This document shows, piece after piece, positions 48,469 to 60,211 of a DNA stretch of 64,000 bases. The translations under genes were made by a program, and so were the position numbers. The notes beneath the pieces are model-generated. The model had not been told where the DNA came from. It ran no database searches and saw nothing but the letters and a program-made list of their open reading frames with translations. Source of the DNA: Allosalinactinospora lopnorensis (GTDB taxonomy: Bacteria > Actinomycetota > Actinomycetes > Streptosporangiales > Streptosporangiaceae); NCBI RefSeq assembly GCF_000981225.1, contig NZ_LAJC01000023.1, positions 1 to 64,000 on the forward strand, in the 5' to 3' direction. Each line of letters begins with the position of its first letter. Position 1 is the first letter of the stretch.

Positions 48469-51302
48469 GTGCCACCCACGAAGGGCAGCGCCGGTGAGAA
48501 CGGCTCGAACGACACCGGCACCAAAGACCCGGGCGGCGGCAATCGGCTCGTCATCGTCGAGTCGCCCGCCAAGGTCAAGACGATCGCCGGCTACCTCGGC
48601 CGGGGGTACGTCGTGGAGTCCAGCATCGGCCATATCCGGGACCTGCCGACCAAGGCCGCCGAGATCCCGGCCCGCTACAAGGGCGAGGCGTGGGCGCGGC
48701 TGGGTGTGAACGTCGAGCGCGACTTCGAGCCGCTCTATGTCGTCAATTCCGATAAGAAGCAGCAGGTCAAGAGGCTCAAAGAGCTTCTGGCCGAGGCCGA
48801 TGAGCTCATCCTGGCCATGGACGAGGACCGCGAGGGCGAGGCCATCGCCTGGCACCTGCGCGAGGAGCTCAAGCCGAAGATCCCGGTGAAGCGCATGGTC
48901 TTCAACGAGATCACCCGGGAGGCGATCGAGCGCGCCACCCAGAACACCCGGGATCTGAACCTGCGCCTCGTCAGCGCCCAGGAGACCCGCCGCATCCTGG
49001 ACCGGCTCTACGGCTACGAGGTCTCCCCGGTGCTGTGGAAGAAGGTCATGCCGAGGCTGTCGGCGGGCCGTGTGCAGTCCGTCGCGACACGCCTGGTCGT
49101 GGAGCGCGAGCGTGAGCGGATCGCGTTCACCTCGGCGGAGTACTGGGGACTCAAGGCCGTTTTCGACTCGGTCGGGCGCAGTTCGGGCGACGACCCCGCC
49201 ACCTTCATGGCCAACCTGGTCTCGGTCGACGGCGACCGGGTGGCGGTGGGACGCGATTTCACCTCCGACGGTGTGCTGCGTTCCAGCTCGGGTGTGCTGC
49301 ACCTGGACGAGGAGTCCGCCCGCGCTCTCGCCGACCGGCTCACCGGGAGCGACTTCGCGGTGCGCTCGGTGGAGCGCAAACCGTACAAGCGTTCCCCCTA
49401 CGCCCCGTTCCGCACCACAACGCTGCAGCAGGAGCCTCGCGCAAGCTCGGCCTGTCCTCGAAGCAGACGATGCAGGTGGCGCAGCGGCTCTACGAGAACG
49501 GTTTCATCACCTACATGCGCACCGACAGCATCACCCTGTCGGAGAGCGCCATCGCGGCCGCCCGCGACCAGGCCGCGCGGCTGTACGGCACCGACTACCT
49601 GCCGGCGAAGCCGCGCATCTACTCCAGCAAGGTCAAGAACGCCCAGGAGGCGCACGAGGCCATCCGCCCGGCCGGCGACTCGTTCCGGACGCCGGCCGAG
49701 ACCGGGCTGACCGGTTCGGAGTTCCGGCTTTACGAGCTCATCTGGAAGCGCACGGTCGCCTCCCAGATGAAGGACGCCGTCGGCGAGTCGGTGACGGTGA
49801 AGGTCACCGGGACCTCCAACGCCGGCGAGCTGGCCGAGTTCGCCGCCACGGGGAAGATCATCACCTTCCACGGGTTCCTCAAGGCCTACGTCGAGGGCGC
49901 CGACGACCCCGAGGCCGAGCTCGACGACCGCGAGCGCCGGCTGCCCCCGCTCGACGAGGGCGATCCGCTCAAGGCCGAGAGCGTCGAGGCCGAGGGGCAC
50001 AGCACCCGTCCGCCCGCGCGCTACACCGAGGCGACGCTGGTCAAGGAGCTTGAGGACCGCGAGATCGGCCGCCCGTCCACATACGCCTCGATCATGGGGA
50101 CCATCCTGGACCGCGGCTACGTGTTCAAGAAGGGCTCGGCGCTGGTGCCGTCCTTCCTGGCGTTCGCTGTGGTGCAGCTCCTGGAGCGGCATTTCCAGAA
50201 CCTGGTCGACTACGACTTCACCGCGCGCATGGAGGACATCCTCGACGGCATCGCGCGCGGCGAGACCGCGAGCCTGCCGTGGCTGCAGCGGTTCTACTTC
50301 GGGGCCGACGACGAGACCGGGCTCCGTGACCTTGTGGGCGACCACCTCGCCGAGATCGACCCGAAGGAGGTCAGCTCCTTCCCGCTGCCCGGCACCGACA
50401 TCGTGATGCGGGTCGGCCGCTACGGCCCCTACATGGAGCGCGACGGGCAGCGGGTCAACGTGCCCGAGGACCTCGCTCCTGACGAGCTCACCAAGGAGAA
50501 GGCCGAGGAGCTGTTCGCCCAGCCCAGCGGCGATCGCGAACTCGGGGCGGACCCGGAGACCGGGCGCACCGTCCTCGCCAGGGTCGGGCGGTTCGGCCCC
50601 TACGTGACCGAGGTCCTGGAGGAGCCCGAAGGCGGCGAGGGCGAGACGAAGCCCAAGAGCAACAAGTCGAAGTCCAAGGCCAAGCCGAAGCCGCGCACCG
50701 CCTCGCTGCTGAAGTCGATGTCGGTCGACACGGTCACCCTTGAGGACGCGCTGAAGCTGCTCTCCCTGCCGCGTGTGGTGGGTGAGATCGACGGTGAGGA
50801 GGTCACGGCGCAGAACGGCCGGTTCGGCCCCTACCTGAAGAAGGGGTCCGACAGCCGTTCGCTGGAGAGCGAGGAGCAGATCTTCAGCGTCACCGTCGAG
50901 GAGGCCAAGGAGATCTTCGCCAAGCCGAAGCAGAGGGGGCGCCGCGCCGCCGCGGCCGCGCCGCTGCGCGAACTCGGTGTGGACCCCCACAGCGAGAAGC
51001 CGATGGTGATCAAGGACGGCCGGTTCGGCCCCTACGTGACCGACGGCGAGATCAACGCCTCCCTGCGCAAGGGGGACGACGTCGACTCGATCACCGATGA
51101 GCGCGCGGCCGAGCTGCTGGCCGACCGCCGGGCGAAGGCGCCCGCGAAGAAGTCGGCGGCCAAGAAGAGCACCGCGAAGAACGGTGCGGCGGCCAAGAGC
51201 GGTTCCAAGGGCACTGCCAAGACCGGCGCGAAGTCGGGCACCAAGAGCGGGACGGCGACCAAGAGCCGCGCCAAGAAGAACGGCACCGCCGAGAGCGGTT
51301 GA
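48469..51302 (+). CDS. topA: DNA topoisomerase I (one frameshift)
   Basis: Essential type IA topoisomerase that relaxes negative supercoils. The Toprim domain has LVIVESPAKVKTIAGYLG and AMDEDREGEAIAWHL. KKVMPRLSAGRVQSVATRLV leads to the gate domains. The active-site Tyr is in GFITYMRTDS. One base is missing after 49434: repair gives LQQEASRKLGLSSKQTMQVA and a protein of about 945 residues. C-terminal repeats carry GRFGPY motifs, and a long Lys/Ala tail ends the protein, typical of actinobacterial TopA, which lacks zinc fingers. Since the gene is essential, the shift must be a sequence error. GTG start. Confidence 0.93.
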
Positions 51303-51434
51303 CGATGCGTGACCGCCCCCTCGTTGCGCGCAACGGGGGTGGCGCGCGAACGTTCCTGGCAGTACAGTGCCGCGGACGTACTCATTGCCACTTTCGCTTG
51401 ATTCGTGGCTTTTCGTGCGGATGCGCACCCGGCG

Positions 51435-51440
51435 TATAAT
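51435..51440 (+). promoter_or_regulatory. -10 box TATAAT before the MFS-tmk gene
   Basis: A perfect TATAAT about 130 bp upstream of the start codon, rare in DNA this GC-rich. No convincing -35 box at 16-18 bp was found. Confidence 0.35.
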
Positions 51441-51570
51441 GTTGTGTGTGCTATGTCACATTCCGCACTGTGCTTATGGTGCCGCGCGAGAACGCTGAGG
51501 TGTCTCGCCGCGTCACCGATACACGATCAGTGCCCCGTCGAGACCGGAAGCGTCGATACTCTTTATCGCT

Positions 51571-53738
51571 ATGAGCAGATCTGCATCCTTAGCAGCGCCG
51601 GGCGAGGCGCGCAACGTCCTTGCGATCAAGCCATTCCGGCGGCTGTGGATCTCGCTGTCGCTCTCGAGCCTCGGTGACTGGCTCAGCCTGCTGGCCCTTG
51701 TTTCGCTCGCCGCGCTCCTGACGCGGGAGGGCGAGCCGATCACGCAGTACTTCGCGGTCAGCGGCGTCGTCGCCCTCAGGCTTGTGCCCCCCCTGTTGCT
51801 GAGCCCCCTCATCGGTGCGCTCGCCGATCGGGTCGACAACCGGCTGATCATGATCGTCGGCGACGTCCTGCGCGCCCTCCTCTACGTGTCGGTTCCCATC
51901 GTCGGCCGGCTCGACTGGCTGTTCGCCGCCGCGTTCCTGGCGGCCTGCGTCGTCCCGTTCAGGACCGCGGCCAAGGACGCCACCGTCCCCGACATGGTCC
52001 CCAAGAAGCGGCTGGAGGAGGCGCACCGGATCAACCTGCTCACCGGCTACGGCGCCGCGCCGGTCGCCGCGGTGGTGTTCGCCGTCCTGGCTGCCCTCAG
52101 CGCCGTGCTCGGCGCGCTGTTCCCGGTGCTGAGCACGGCCCAGGCCGACGCCGCCCTCTACGCCAACGGTGTCGCCTTCCTGGCCGCCGCCGTCGTCACG
52201 TGGATGCTCCCGGCCCGCAAGCCGGGCGCGGAGGAGTCGGCGGCGCAGCCGGTGGACAGCGTGGACGCCAATGAGCTGACCGCACCGCTGCCGCAGACCC
52301 GCGAGGTCCCCGTCGCCCAGCCGGTGCAGCGGCCGACCAGTCCGAGCACGCCCGACAGCAACGTGCTGCGCACCCTCTGGCAGGGGGCGCGGTTCGCCGG
52401 TACGACCCCGCTTGTGCGCGGTCTGCTCCTGGGCATGCTCGGCGCGTTCTTCGCCGGCGGCGCGGTGCTGGGCGTGGGCCGGCTCTTCGTGGAGAGGATG
52501 GCGGCCGGCAACGCCGGTTTCGGCGTGCTGGTCGGTGCCTTCTTCGCCGGCATGGCACTGGGGATGTTCATCGGACCGCGCGTCCTGCGCGATCTCAATC
52601 GACGCCGGCTGTTCGGCCTGAGCCTCGGGGTCTCCGCTGTCGCGCTGTTCTGCGCGGGGCTCATCCCGAACATGGTGCTGGCCGCCGGGCTGACCACGGT
52701 CGTCGGCGTGGGCGCCGGCATCGCGTGGGCGGTGGGCCTGGGCCTGCTCACCCAGGAGCTCGAAGAGGAGGTCAGGGGACGCACCTTCGTGTTCCTGCAC
52801 GCGGCGGCCGGGGTGCTCCTGCTGCTCTCGGCCGCGCTGATGCCGCTGCTCGCCGGGCTGATCGGCGACCACCCGGTCCAGGTCCGGGACCTCTCCTACG
52901 ACTTCCTGGGCACCGGAGCGGCACTGATGATCGCCGCGCTGCTGGCCCTCCTGGCGGCCCTCTTCGCCTACCGGCAGGTGAGCGAGCGGAGCGAGGTATC
53001 GTTCAGCACCGAACTGATCGCGGTGCTGCGCGGCGTGCCGGCCACCCCCGCCAAGGAGGCCGAACATCTGCCCGGAACCTTCATCGTGCTCGAAGGCGGC
53101 GAAGGCGCCGGAAAGTCCACCCAGGCCGGCCAGCTCACGGTCTGGCTGCGGGAAGAGGGCTTCGAGGTCGTCGCGACCCGCGAACCGGGCGCGACCAAGC
53201 TCGGCATGCGGCTGCGGGCACTGCTGCTCGACAAGGACGACATGAGCGTCTCCCCGCGGGCCGAGACGCTGCTGTACACGGCGGACCGCGCCGAGCACGT
53301 CAACGAGGTGATCCTTCCGGCGCTGCGCCGCGGCGCCATCGTCATCAGCGACCGCTACATCGACTCCACCATCGCCTACCAGGCGCCGGCCGGGAGCTGG
53401 ACGGTCCGGTGATAGAGCGGATCAACGACTGGGCCACCGAGGAGCTGGTTCCGCACCTCACGGTGCTGATGGATCTGCCGGCGGAGGAAGGGCTCGGGCG
53501 GCTCGGGGGCTCCACCGACCGCATGGAGGCGCAGTCGGAGCAGTTCCACACCCGGGTACGCAAGGGCTTCCGCGACCTGGCCGAACGCGAGCCCGACCGC
53601 TATCTGGTGGTCGACGCCCGGTTGTCGCAGGAGGAGGTCACCCGGGAGATCCAGCGCCGCCTGCGCCCGCTCCTGCCGGACCCGGTCCCCCAGGACGCCG
53701 AGGCCATCACCGGCATGATGCCGATCATCAAGGACTAG
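51571..53738 (+). CDS. tmk: MFS transporter fused to thymidylate kinase (one frameshift)
   Basis: The N-terminal 450 residues form a major-facilitator membrane protein (LWISLSLSSLGDWLSLLALV, then further segments). The C-terminal part is dTMP kinase, which phosphorylates dTMP to dTDP: P-loop in LEGGEGAGKSTQAGQL, DRx motif in ISDRYIDSTIAYQ, LID region before the end. One base is missing at 53382-53383; repair gives AYQGAGRELDGPVIERIN and about 722 residues. The fusion is known in several actinomycetes. Tmk is essential, so the break is most likely an error. Why a transporter is attached is unknown. Confidence 0.9.
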
Positions 53739-53921
53739 GACACGCGGACACCCTCGAAGTCCCTTGGGTGCGGGCCGAAGACCGCTTCGGCCCGCACCTT
53801 TCGTTTGCGGGGGCGGGAAAACCCTTCGCCCGGCCGGGGCCGTCCGGGGTAGGTTCGAGCACCTCCCGATCCCTGGGAGGCACCCAGTGCGGAGCCGCCG
53901 CACCACGGTCCGGAGGGGAGC

Positions 53922-54715
53922 ATGCCGGTGCAGCACTCCAGTGCCGAGTTCGCCGCGATCGCCGAGCAGGGCACGATCCTGCGCTGCCAGGTGGGCTCGG
54001 GAGTCCACGGCATCACCGTCGCCGACCAGGACGACCGGGACGAGATGGGCATCTGCGTGGAGCCGCCGGAGTACGTGGTCGGACTGCGCCGGTTCGAGCA
54101 GTACATCTACCGCACACAGCCTGAGGGGGTGCGTTCCGGTCCCGGTGACCTCGACCTGACCGTCTACTCGCTGCGCAAGTGGCTGCGGTTGGCGCTCCAG
54201 GGCAATCCGACGGTGCTGCTTCCGCTGTTCGTGCCCGAGGACGAGATCGTTCGCGTCACGGATCTGGGGCGGGAACTGCGCGCGAACGCCGACCGGATCT
54301 GTCCCGGCAGGCCGGGGACCGGTTCCTCGGCTACCTGCGGGCGCAGCGGGACAGCATGCTGGGGCTGCGCGGCGGGCGGCACACCAACCGCCCCGAGCTG
54401 GTCGAGAAGTACGGCTTCGACGTCAAGTTCGCCTACCACATGGTGCGGCTGGGCGTTCAGGGCGTCGAGATGCTGGAGACCGGCAGGGTGACACTGCCGA
54501 TCCCCGAGCCCTGGGCATCCTGGCTGCGCGGGCTGCGCCGCGGCGAGCACTCGATGGCCGAGGCGCTGGCCGCGGCCGGGGAGCTGGAGGGCCGGCTGCG
54601 GGACCTGGTGGACACCTCGCGGCTGCCCGAGTACCCCGACCGCGCCTGGGGTGACGCCTGGCTGGTCGAGGCCCACCAGCGCGCGTGGCGCGAGCCCGCC
54701 TCCGCCGCGGTATAG
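53922..54715 (+). CDS. Polymerase-beta-type nucleotidyltransferase (one frameshift)
   Basis: Protein of about 265 residues. The N-terminus holds a minimal nucleotidyltransferase site: GSGVHGITVADQDDRDEMGI (GS motif, then the acidic pair). LDLTVYSLRKWLRLALQGNP follows. One base is missing at about 54299: the repaired reading is RILSRQAGDRFLGYLRAQRD, and the second half continues with VEKYGFDVKFAYHMVRLGVQ to the stop at 54715. Members of this predicted nucleotidyltransferase group occur in many actinomycetes and phages; the substrate is not known. Confidence 0.8.
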
Positions 54716-55249
54716 GGCACGGCCGGAGCAGGGCCTCTCACATCCGCTGACGCGTTCGCATTCCCGGATGATTCAATTCTGAACCTTTTCGGAGTGAGTG
54801 GTCATTCTTGCGGCGAATGCGGTCGCCCGCGCCGATGCGTTACCAGTGAACTCCGCGAACGCGGTCTGTGCCTGGTTCCCGAGACCCGCGGCCGGTGCGA
54901 AAAGAATTGATCAAGTCGCACGGGAACGGGAGGTCTCCGGCGAGGTTGGGTTGGTCACTTCCAGGCCGGCGGGACGACGCTCGGCTGCACGGTGATATCA
55001 ACCACGCCCCGCAGGCCGGTTGCGGAGGAACCCATTGTGACCGCCAGGAATAACAGCAGGTCACAGCCTAAAATGTGAATCTTTGAAAATTGAGGAATAT
55101 TTAGGGATCGATCCTGTCGCCGCCGATGATCTTGCGGTGTGTTCTTCGCCTCTTTTTGTCTTTTGACTTCACCGTTCGTGGCGCGCTAAAAACATTTCGT
55201 TCGGGTTTTTCGGAAAGCGCCTGAAGTGACTGTAGGAAGTTGGAAAGAC
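54716..55249. other. Upstream region of the beta-lactone cluster
   Basis: About 530 bases without a convincing gene; a 65-codon plus-strand frame at 54798 has no ribosome site or domain. From about 55060 to 55250 the DNA is markedly AT-rich for this genome, with TTTGAAAATTGAGGAATATT near 55083. The promoter of the biosynthetic operon should lie here. No regulator gene is next to it in the window. Confidence 0.5.
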
Positions 55250-56298
55250 ATGACGTATACGCGTTTCGAATCCATCGGCGCGTACCTGCCGTCGACAGAG
55301 AAGCCGACGCGGGAACTCGTAGCGCAGATGGAGTATGAGCCACCCTTCGATCTCCAGCGGATCACCGGGATCACGAACCGGCGGGTCGGCGACAGCCGTC
55401 CGGACACCTACGAGGACTCCTTCGCCCTCGCCCTGCGGGCGGCCGAGGACTGCCTGTCGAGGTCGCGGTACGACGCCGGCGGGCTCGACGTGATCATTTC
55501 CTCCTCGATCACCCGGTCCAAGGAGCGCGACCGCTTCTACTTCGAGCCCTCCTTCGCGCACATGCTGGCTCGCGTGCTCGGCGCGGACTCGGCGATCCAC
55601 TTCGACGTGTCCAACGCGTGCGCCGGAATGCTCACCGGGGTGACCGTCCTCGACCGGATGGTCAAGGCCGGGATCGTGCGCAACGGCCTGGTGGTCAGTG
55701 GCGAGAGGATCACCGTGATCACCGAGACCGCGGTCAAGGAGATCTGCGAACCCTACGACTCCCAGTTCGGCTCCCTGACCGTGGGCGACTCCGCCGCCGC
55801 TGTGGTGCTCGACGAGTCCACCAGTGAAGCGGACCGGATCGACTACGCCGAACTGATGACGTGCGCCGAGTACTCTCACCTGTGCATCGGCATGCCGAGC
55901 GACAAGAACCAGGGCATCGCCCTCTACACCGACAACCACCAGATGCACAAGAAGGAGCGCCTGGCACTGTGCCCAACTTCCACCGGGAGTTCCTCGCCAA
56001 GCGCGGCAGGACCTTCACCGAGGAGGGCTACGACTTCGTCATCCACCACCAGGTCGGCGCGAGCTTCATCGAGAAGATATCCCGAACCGGTGAGCGGATC
56101 CTCGACGCGCCCATGCCCGAGCCGCTGGCGGTGGTCGACCGGTACGGCAACACCTCGTCCACGTCGCACTTCGTGGTCATGTACGAGCACCTGAAGAACG
56201 GCCGTATCACCAAGGGCTCCAAGCTCCTGCTCGTGCCCGCCGCCTCCGGCGTCGTCACCGGGTGCCTGTCCGCCACGATTTCTTCCCTGGAGGTCTGA
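55250..56298 (+). CDS. OleA/LstA-like thiolase-fold acyl-condensing enzyme, complete active site (one frameshift)
   Basis: KAS III-like enzyme that would join two acyl chains head to head (Claisen condensation) to a 2-alkyl-3-oxo acid. Catalytic Cys in FDVSNACAGML, His in YDFVIHHQVGASFI and Asn in DRYGNTSSTS are all present, and FEPSF holds the Glu that serves as base in OleA dimers. One base is missing near 55970: HKKERL continues in the next frame as TVPNFHREFLAKRG. Repaired length about 350. The ATG at 55250 follows GGAAAG. It opens an operon whose next gene is a second, partial-active-site homologue, as in lipstatin (LstA/LstB) and nocardiolactone clusters. Confidence 0.85.
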
Positions 56299-56299
56299 G

Positions 56300-57222
56300 A
56301 TGGGCACCATCATCAGCGCCACCGCGGTCAGCACCGACCCCGCGGTCCACAGCTCCATCGAACACGCCTCGCTCGCCGCGGGCGACTGCCTCGACCGTGC
56401 CGGCATCACCGCCGACCAGGTCGACCTCATGGTCAACACCGGCGTCTACCGCGACGCGAACATGTCCGAGCCGGCGATGGCCGCGATGATCCAGAAGAAC
56501 GTCGGGGTCAACCTGGACTACCTTCAGAACCCGACGGCCAAGCCCGCCTTCTCGTTCGACCTGATGAACGGGGCGTGCGGGGTGCTCAACGCGGTCCAGG
56601 TGGGCGCCGGGTTCGTCGAGTCCGGCAGTGCCGAGTACGTGCTCGTGGTCTCGGGCGACGCTCACCCGTCGAACGACCCCGCCGAAGCCCGCCGCACCGG
56701 CTTCCCCTACGCCACGATGGGCGCCGCGATGCTGCTCGGGCGCACCTGGACGAAGGAGCGGGCTTCGGCAAGATCCACACGGCGACCGCGCACGAGGGGG
56801 CGCCTGGGGCCGGAGGGTACACCGAGACCGGCCGGATGGGCCGCGAGGGCCGCCGTGCGGTCACCGTCCGGCAGGACGGCGACTATCCGGACCGTCTTGC
56901 CGCGCTCGCCGCTGACTCCGCCCGGGCGTGCGCCGAGGCCGAGGGCATCGACCTGCACGAGACCCTGCTGGTCACCTCCCAGCCGACCCCGGCTTTCGCA
57001 GCCGAGGTCGCGGCCCGGCTCGGCGTCGGCGAGGACGCGGCGGTGACCGTCACGGGCGTGGCCGGTGACCCGCACACCTCCGCGGTGCCCCTCGCCTACC
57101 ATCAGGCCGTCGCCGCCGGCCGGGACCGGGAGTTCCGCCAGTTGCTGTTCGTGGCCGTCGGTGCCGGGCTCACGTCCGCCTGCGCGGTGTACCGGCACCC
57201 CGAGCACTCCCCTGTCCGATGA
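56300..57222 (+). CDS. OleA/LstB-like partner subunit, incomplete active site (one frameshift)
   Basis: Second KAS III-like protein, about 308 residues after repair. It keeps the Cys region FDLMNGACGVLNAV and the Glu loop NMSEPAMAAM. Where the first subunit has His there is LLVTSQPTPAF, and where it has Asn there is GDPHTSA, so the His-Asn pair is gone. One base is missing near 56757 (TK-GAGFGKIHTATAHEG). The ATG lies 2 bases after the first gene's stop; its own stop overlaps the next gene (ATGA). It probably forms a heterodimer with the first subunit and selects the second acyl chain (inference from lipstatin and nocardiolactone systems). Confidence 0.82.
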
Positions 57223-59179
57223 CGGCGCGGACGGAAGCGGCGCCGGGGATCGCCGCGCGACTGCGGGACAACGCCCGCACCTTCCCGGACAAGAAGGCGA
57301 TCATCTTTCCCGCCGGCCGGGACCGCGCGGGCGCGACCGTCTACCGGCACGTCACCTACCGCGAGGTGGACGACACCGCCGACGCCTACGCGAGAAGACT
57401 GCTCCGCGCTGGGATCGACAGGGGAACCAAGACCATTGTCATGGTCAGGCCCGGGCCGGATCTCTTCGCGATCGTGTTCGCGCTGTTCCGGATCGGCGCG
57501 GTTCCGGTCATCGCCGACCCCGGGCTGGGGTTGCGGCGGATGCTGCACTGCTACCGCACCGCCGGCGCCGAGGCGTTCGTGGGGATCCCGGAGGCGCATG
57601 TACTGCGGGTGCTCAGCCCCCGCACCTTCTCGTCCCTGCGGACGAGCGTCACGGTCGGCCGGCGCTGGTTCTGGGGCGGGCCCACACTGCGCGAACCGGC
57701 CCGACCGCCCGCGGCCGCACCCGGTGCGGAAGGGGCCACCGGCCGGGTCGAGGAGCCCGCCCTGTCGGACGACGACCTGCTCGCCATCAGCTTCACCACC
57801 GGCAGCACCGGTCCGGCCAAGGGCGTGGAGCACCCGCGCGGCATGGTCGAGGGGATCGTGCGGCAGATCAGGGACGCCCTCGGCCAGCGGGAGGACGACG
57901 TCTCGCTCGTCACCGTGCCGCTGTGGGGGATCTTCAGCCTGCTGCTCGGGTCGACCTGCGTGCTGCCGCCCGGCGATCCCGCCAAGGTGGCCGCGATCGA
58001 CCCGCGGGCCGTGGTGGAGGCGATCGAGCGGTTCGGCGTGACCACCATGTTCGCCTCGCCAGCGCTGCTCGACCGGCTCGGTCGCTACGCCACCGGCGCG
58101 GGCATCGGTCTAGGTTCGCTGCGCGGTGTCGTCTCGGGCGGCGCGCCCGTGCGGGACGACATCGCGGCCACCATCTGCGACCTCCTCGGCGAGGGCGGGC
58201 CGGCCCGGTTCCGCATTACATACGGGGCGACCGAGGCGCTGCCGATCTCGTCGATCACCGCGGAGGAGAGCCTGGCCGAGACGCGGGCGCTCATCCGTAC
58301 CGGCAGCGGCACCTGTGTCGGCCGGCCGGTGCCGGACGTGGAGGCGCGCATCGTGCCGATCACCGACACACCGATCCCGGAATGGTCGGATGACCTGCCG
58401 GTCGAGCTGGGGCAGGTCGGCGAGATCGCCGTCAGCGGCCCGACCGTCAGTGGCCGGTACCACGCGGCACCGGAGGCGGACGGGTACGCGAAGATCCCCG
58501 ACGGGGAGCGCGTGTGGCACCGCACCGGGGACCTCGGCCGGATCGACGAGGCCGGGCGGATCTGGTTCTGCGGGCGGAAGAGCCAGCGGGTGCACACCGC
58601 CGGCGGCACGCTGTACACGGTGCCGTGCGAGGGGATCCTCAACGCCCATCCCGACGTGCACCGAACCGCGCTTGTCGGGGTGGGACCGCCGGAGCGGGCA
58701 CGGCCCGTGGTCTGCGTCGAGCTGCATGACGGCGTACCCACGAAGGAGCGGGCCCGGGTGGAGCGGGAGCTGCGGGAACTGGCCGCGCGGCACGAGCCGA
58801 CCCGGCCGGTGGAGGCGTTCCTCTTCCACCCCGGGTTCCCGGTGGACATCCGGCACAACGCGAAGATCAACCGCGAAGAGCTCGCGGAGTGGGCCGGTGC
58901 CCGCCTCGCGGCCGGGGCGGGACCGCGCCGGCGGCTCCGCGCGTGGGTTCCGCGGCTGGTGCCGCTCGCCGGGTGGGCCTTCCTGCTGTACGGGCTGCTC
59001 TGGCCCTTCACCCACCGGTGCTGCAGACCCTCTTCTGGATCGACGTCGTGCTCAGCGTCGTCGTGCACGGGTTCCAGATCCCCCTAGCACTGCCGCGGGC
59101 GCGCCGGGCCGGATACCGCGGTGCGGCGACCGTCGCCCTGACCTTCCTGTTCGGCGCCACCTGGTGGAGGTCACTGTGA
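57219..59179 (+). CDS. OleC-like beta-lactone synthetase with C-terminal membrane region (one frameshift)
   Basis: AMP-forming enzyme that closes a 2-alkyl-3-hydroxy acid to a beta-lactone. Family marks are VRPGPDLFAIVFALFRIGAV, then PVIADPGLGLRRMLHCYR and EAFVGIPEAH, typical of OleC rather than CoA ligases. The P-loop is SFTTGSTGPAKGVEHPRG; GATEALPIS, HRTGDLGRID and the catalytic Lys in NAKINREEL follow. After about residue 565 come three hydrophobic segments (LVPLAGWAFLLYGLLWPF; one base missing near 59015; LFWIDVVLSVVVHGF; VALTFLFGATWW). OleC normally ends before these. The stop overlaps the GTG of the next gene. Confidence 0.85.
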
Positions 59180-60206
59180 AGACACTGGTCACCGGGGCAT
59201 CCGGGTTTCTCGGCAGCCACATCGTGGACGAGTGCGTCCGGGCCGGCGACTCGGTCCGGGCGCTGGTGCGCCCGTCCAGCGATCTCAGCCACCTGCGGAC
59301 GGTGCCGGGCGTCGAGATCGTCCACGGCGACCTCAAGGACCGGGCCTCGCTGCGGGCGGCCACCGAGGGCGTCGACGTGGTCTACCACTCCGCGGCGCGG
59401 GTGCTCGACTACGGCAGCCGGGCCCAGTTCTGGCAGAGCAACGTGACGGCCACGGAATCGCTGCTAGAAGCGGCGCGGGCGGGCGGGGCCGGCCGGTTCG
59501 TCTTCGTGAGCAGCCCGAGTGCGGTGATGACCGGAGAGGACCAGTACGACATCGACGAGAGCCGGCCCTACCCGCAGCGCCACCTCAACCTGTACTCGGA
59601 GACGAAGGCCGCCGCCGAGTCGATCGTCCTGGCCGCCGACGCCCCCGGTTTCACCACCTGCGCGATCCGACCCCGCGGAGTCTGGGGGCCGCGCGACTGG
59701 CACGGGTTCATGCCCAAGCTGCTGGCGAGGATGCTGGACGGGCGCATGCCCGACCTCTCCGGCGGCAGGCGGGTCCGCACATCGCTGTGCTACTGCACCA
59801 ACGCGGCCCGGGCCTGCCTGCTCGCCGCCCGGTCCGGGCGGGTGGGCGGGCGCGCCTACTTCGTCGCCGACAGGGAGAGGACCGATGTCTGGGCGTTCAT
59901 GGCCAGATGGCCGAGCGCTTCGGCGGGACGCCGCCGTCCCGTCCGATCCCGCCGCTGGTGCGCGATGCGCTCGTCGAGGCGGTCGAGCTGGCGTGGCGGG
60001 TGCCGTACCTGGCCCACCGCTACTCGCCGCCGCTGTCCCGGTACTCCGTGGCGCTGCTCACCCGCTCGACCACCTACGACACGAGCGCGGCCGAGCGGGA
60101 CCTCGGCTACCGGCCGGAGGTGGACCAGCCGACCGGGCTCGACCTGCTCCAGCAGTGGGTGGACGAGATCGGCGGCGCCGACGCGTTCGTCGAGAAAGTG
60201 AGGTAA
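59176..60206 (+). CDS. OleD/LstD-like NAD(P)-dependent 3-oxo acid reductase (one frameshift)
   Basis: Short-chain dehydrogenase of the 3-beta-HSD/epimerase type that would reduce the 2-alkyl-3-oxo acid to the 3-hydroxy acid before lactone closure. Rossmann loop: TLVTGASGFLGSHIVDECV. Catalytic Tyr and Lys: LYSETKAAAES; the Ser is in VSSPSAV. One base is missing near 59903: after DVWAFM the next frame reads GQMAERFGGTPPSRPIPP and runs to 60206. Repaired length about 344. GTG start overlapping the OleC-like stop, so strictly coupled. Confidence 0.85.
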
Positions 60207-60211
60207 GCGGC

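Noticed and set aside
51589-53298. Antisense 569-codon frame opposite MFS-tmk
   Set aside because: Gln/Glu/Arg-rich complement of a transporter-kinase gene; no domain.
54798-54995. Small plus-strand gene before the beta-lactone operon
   Set aside because: No ribosome site and no similarity; the region is better read as an upstream control region.
59232-60206. Separate 324-codon gene overlapping the OleD-like gene
   Set aside because: Its second half is simply the continuation of the reductase after a missing base; the first half is a frame shadow.
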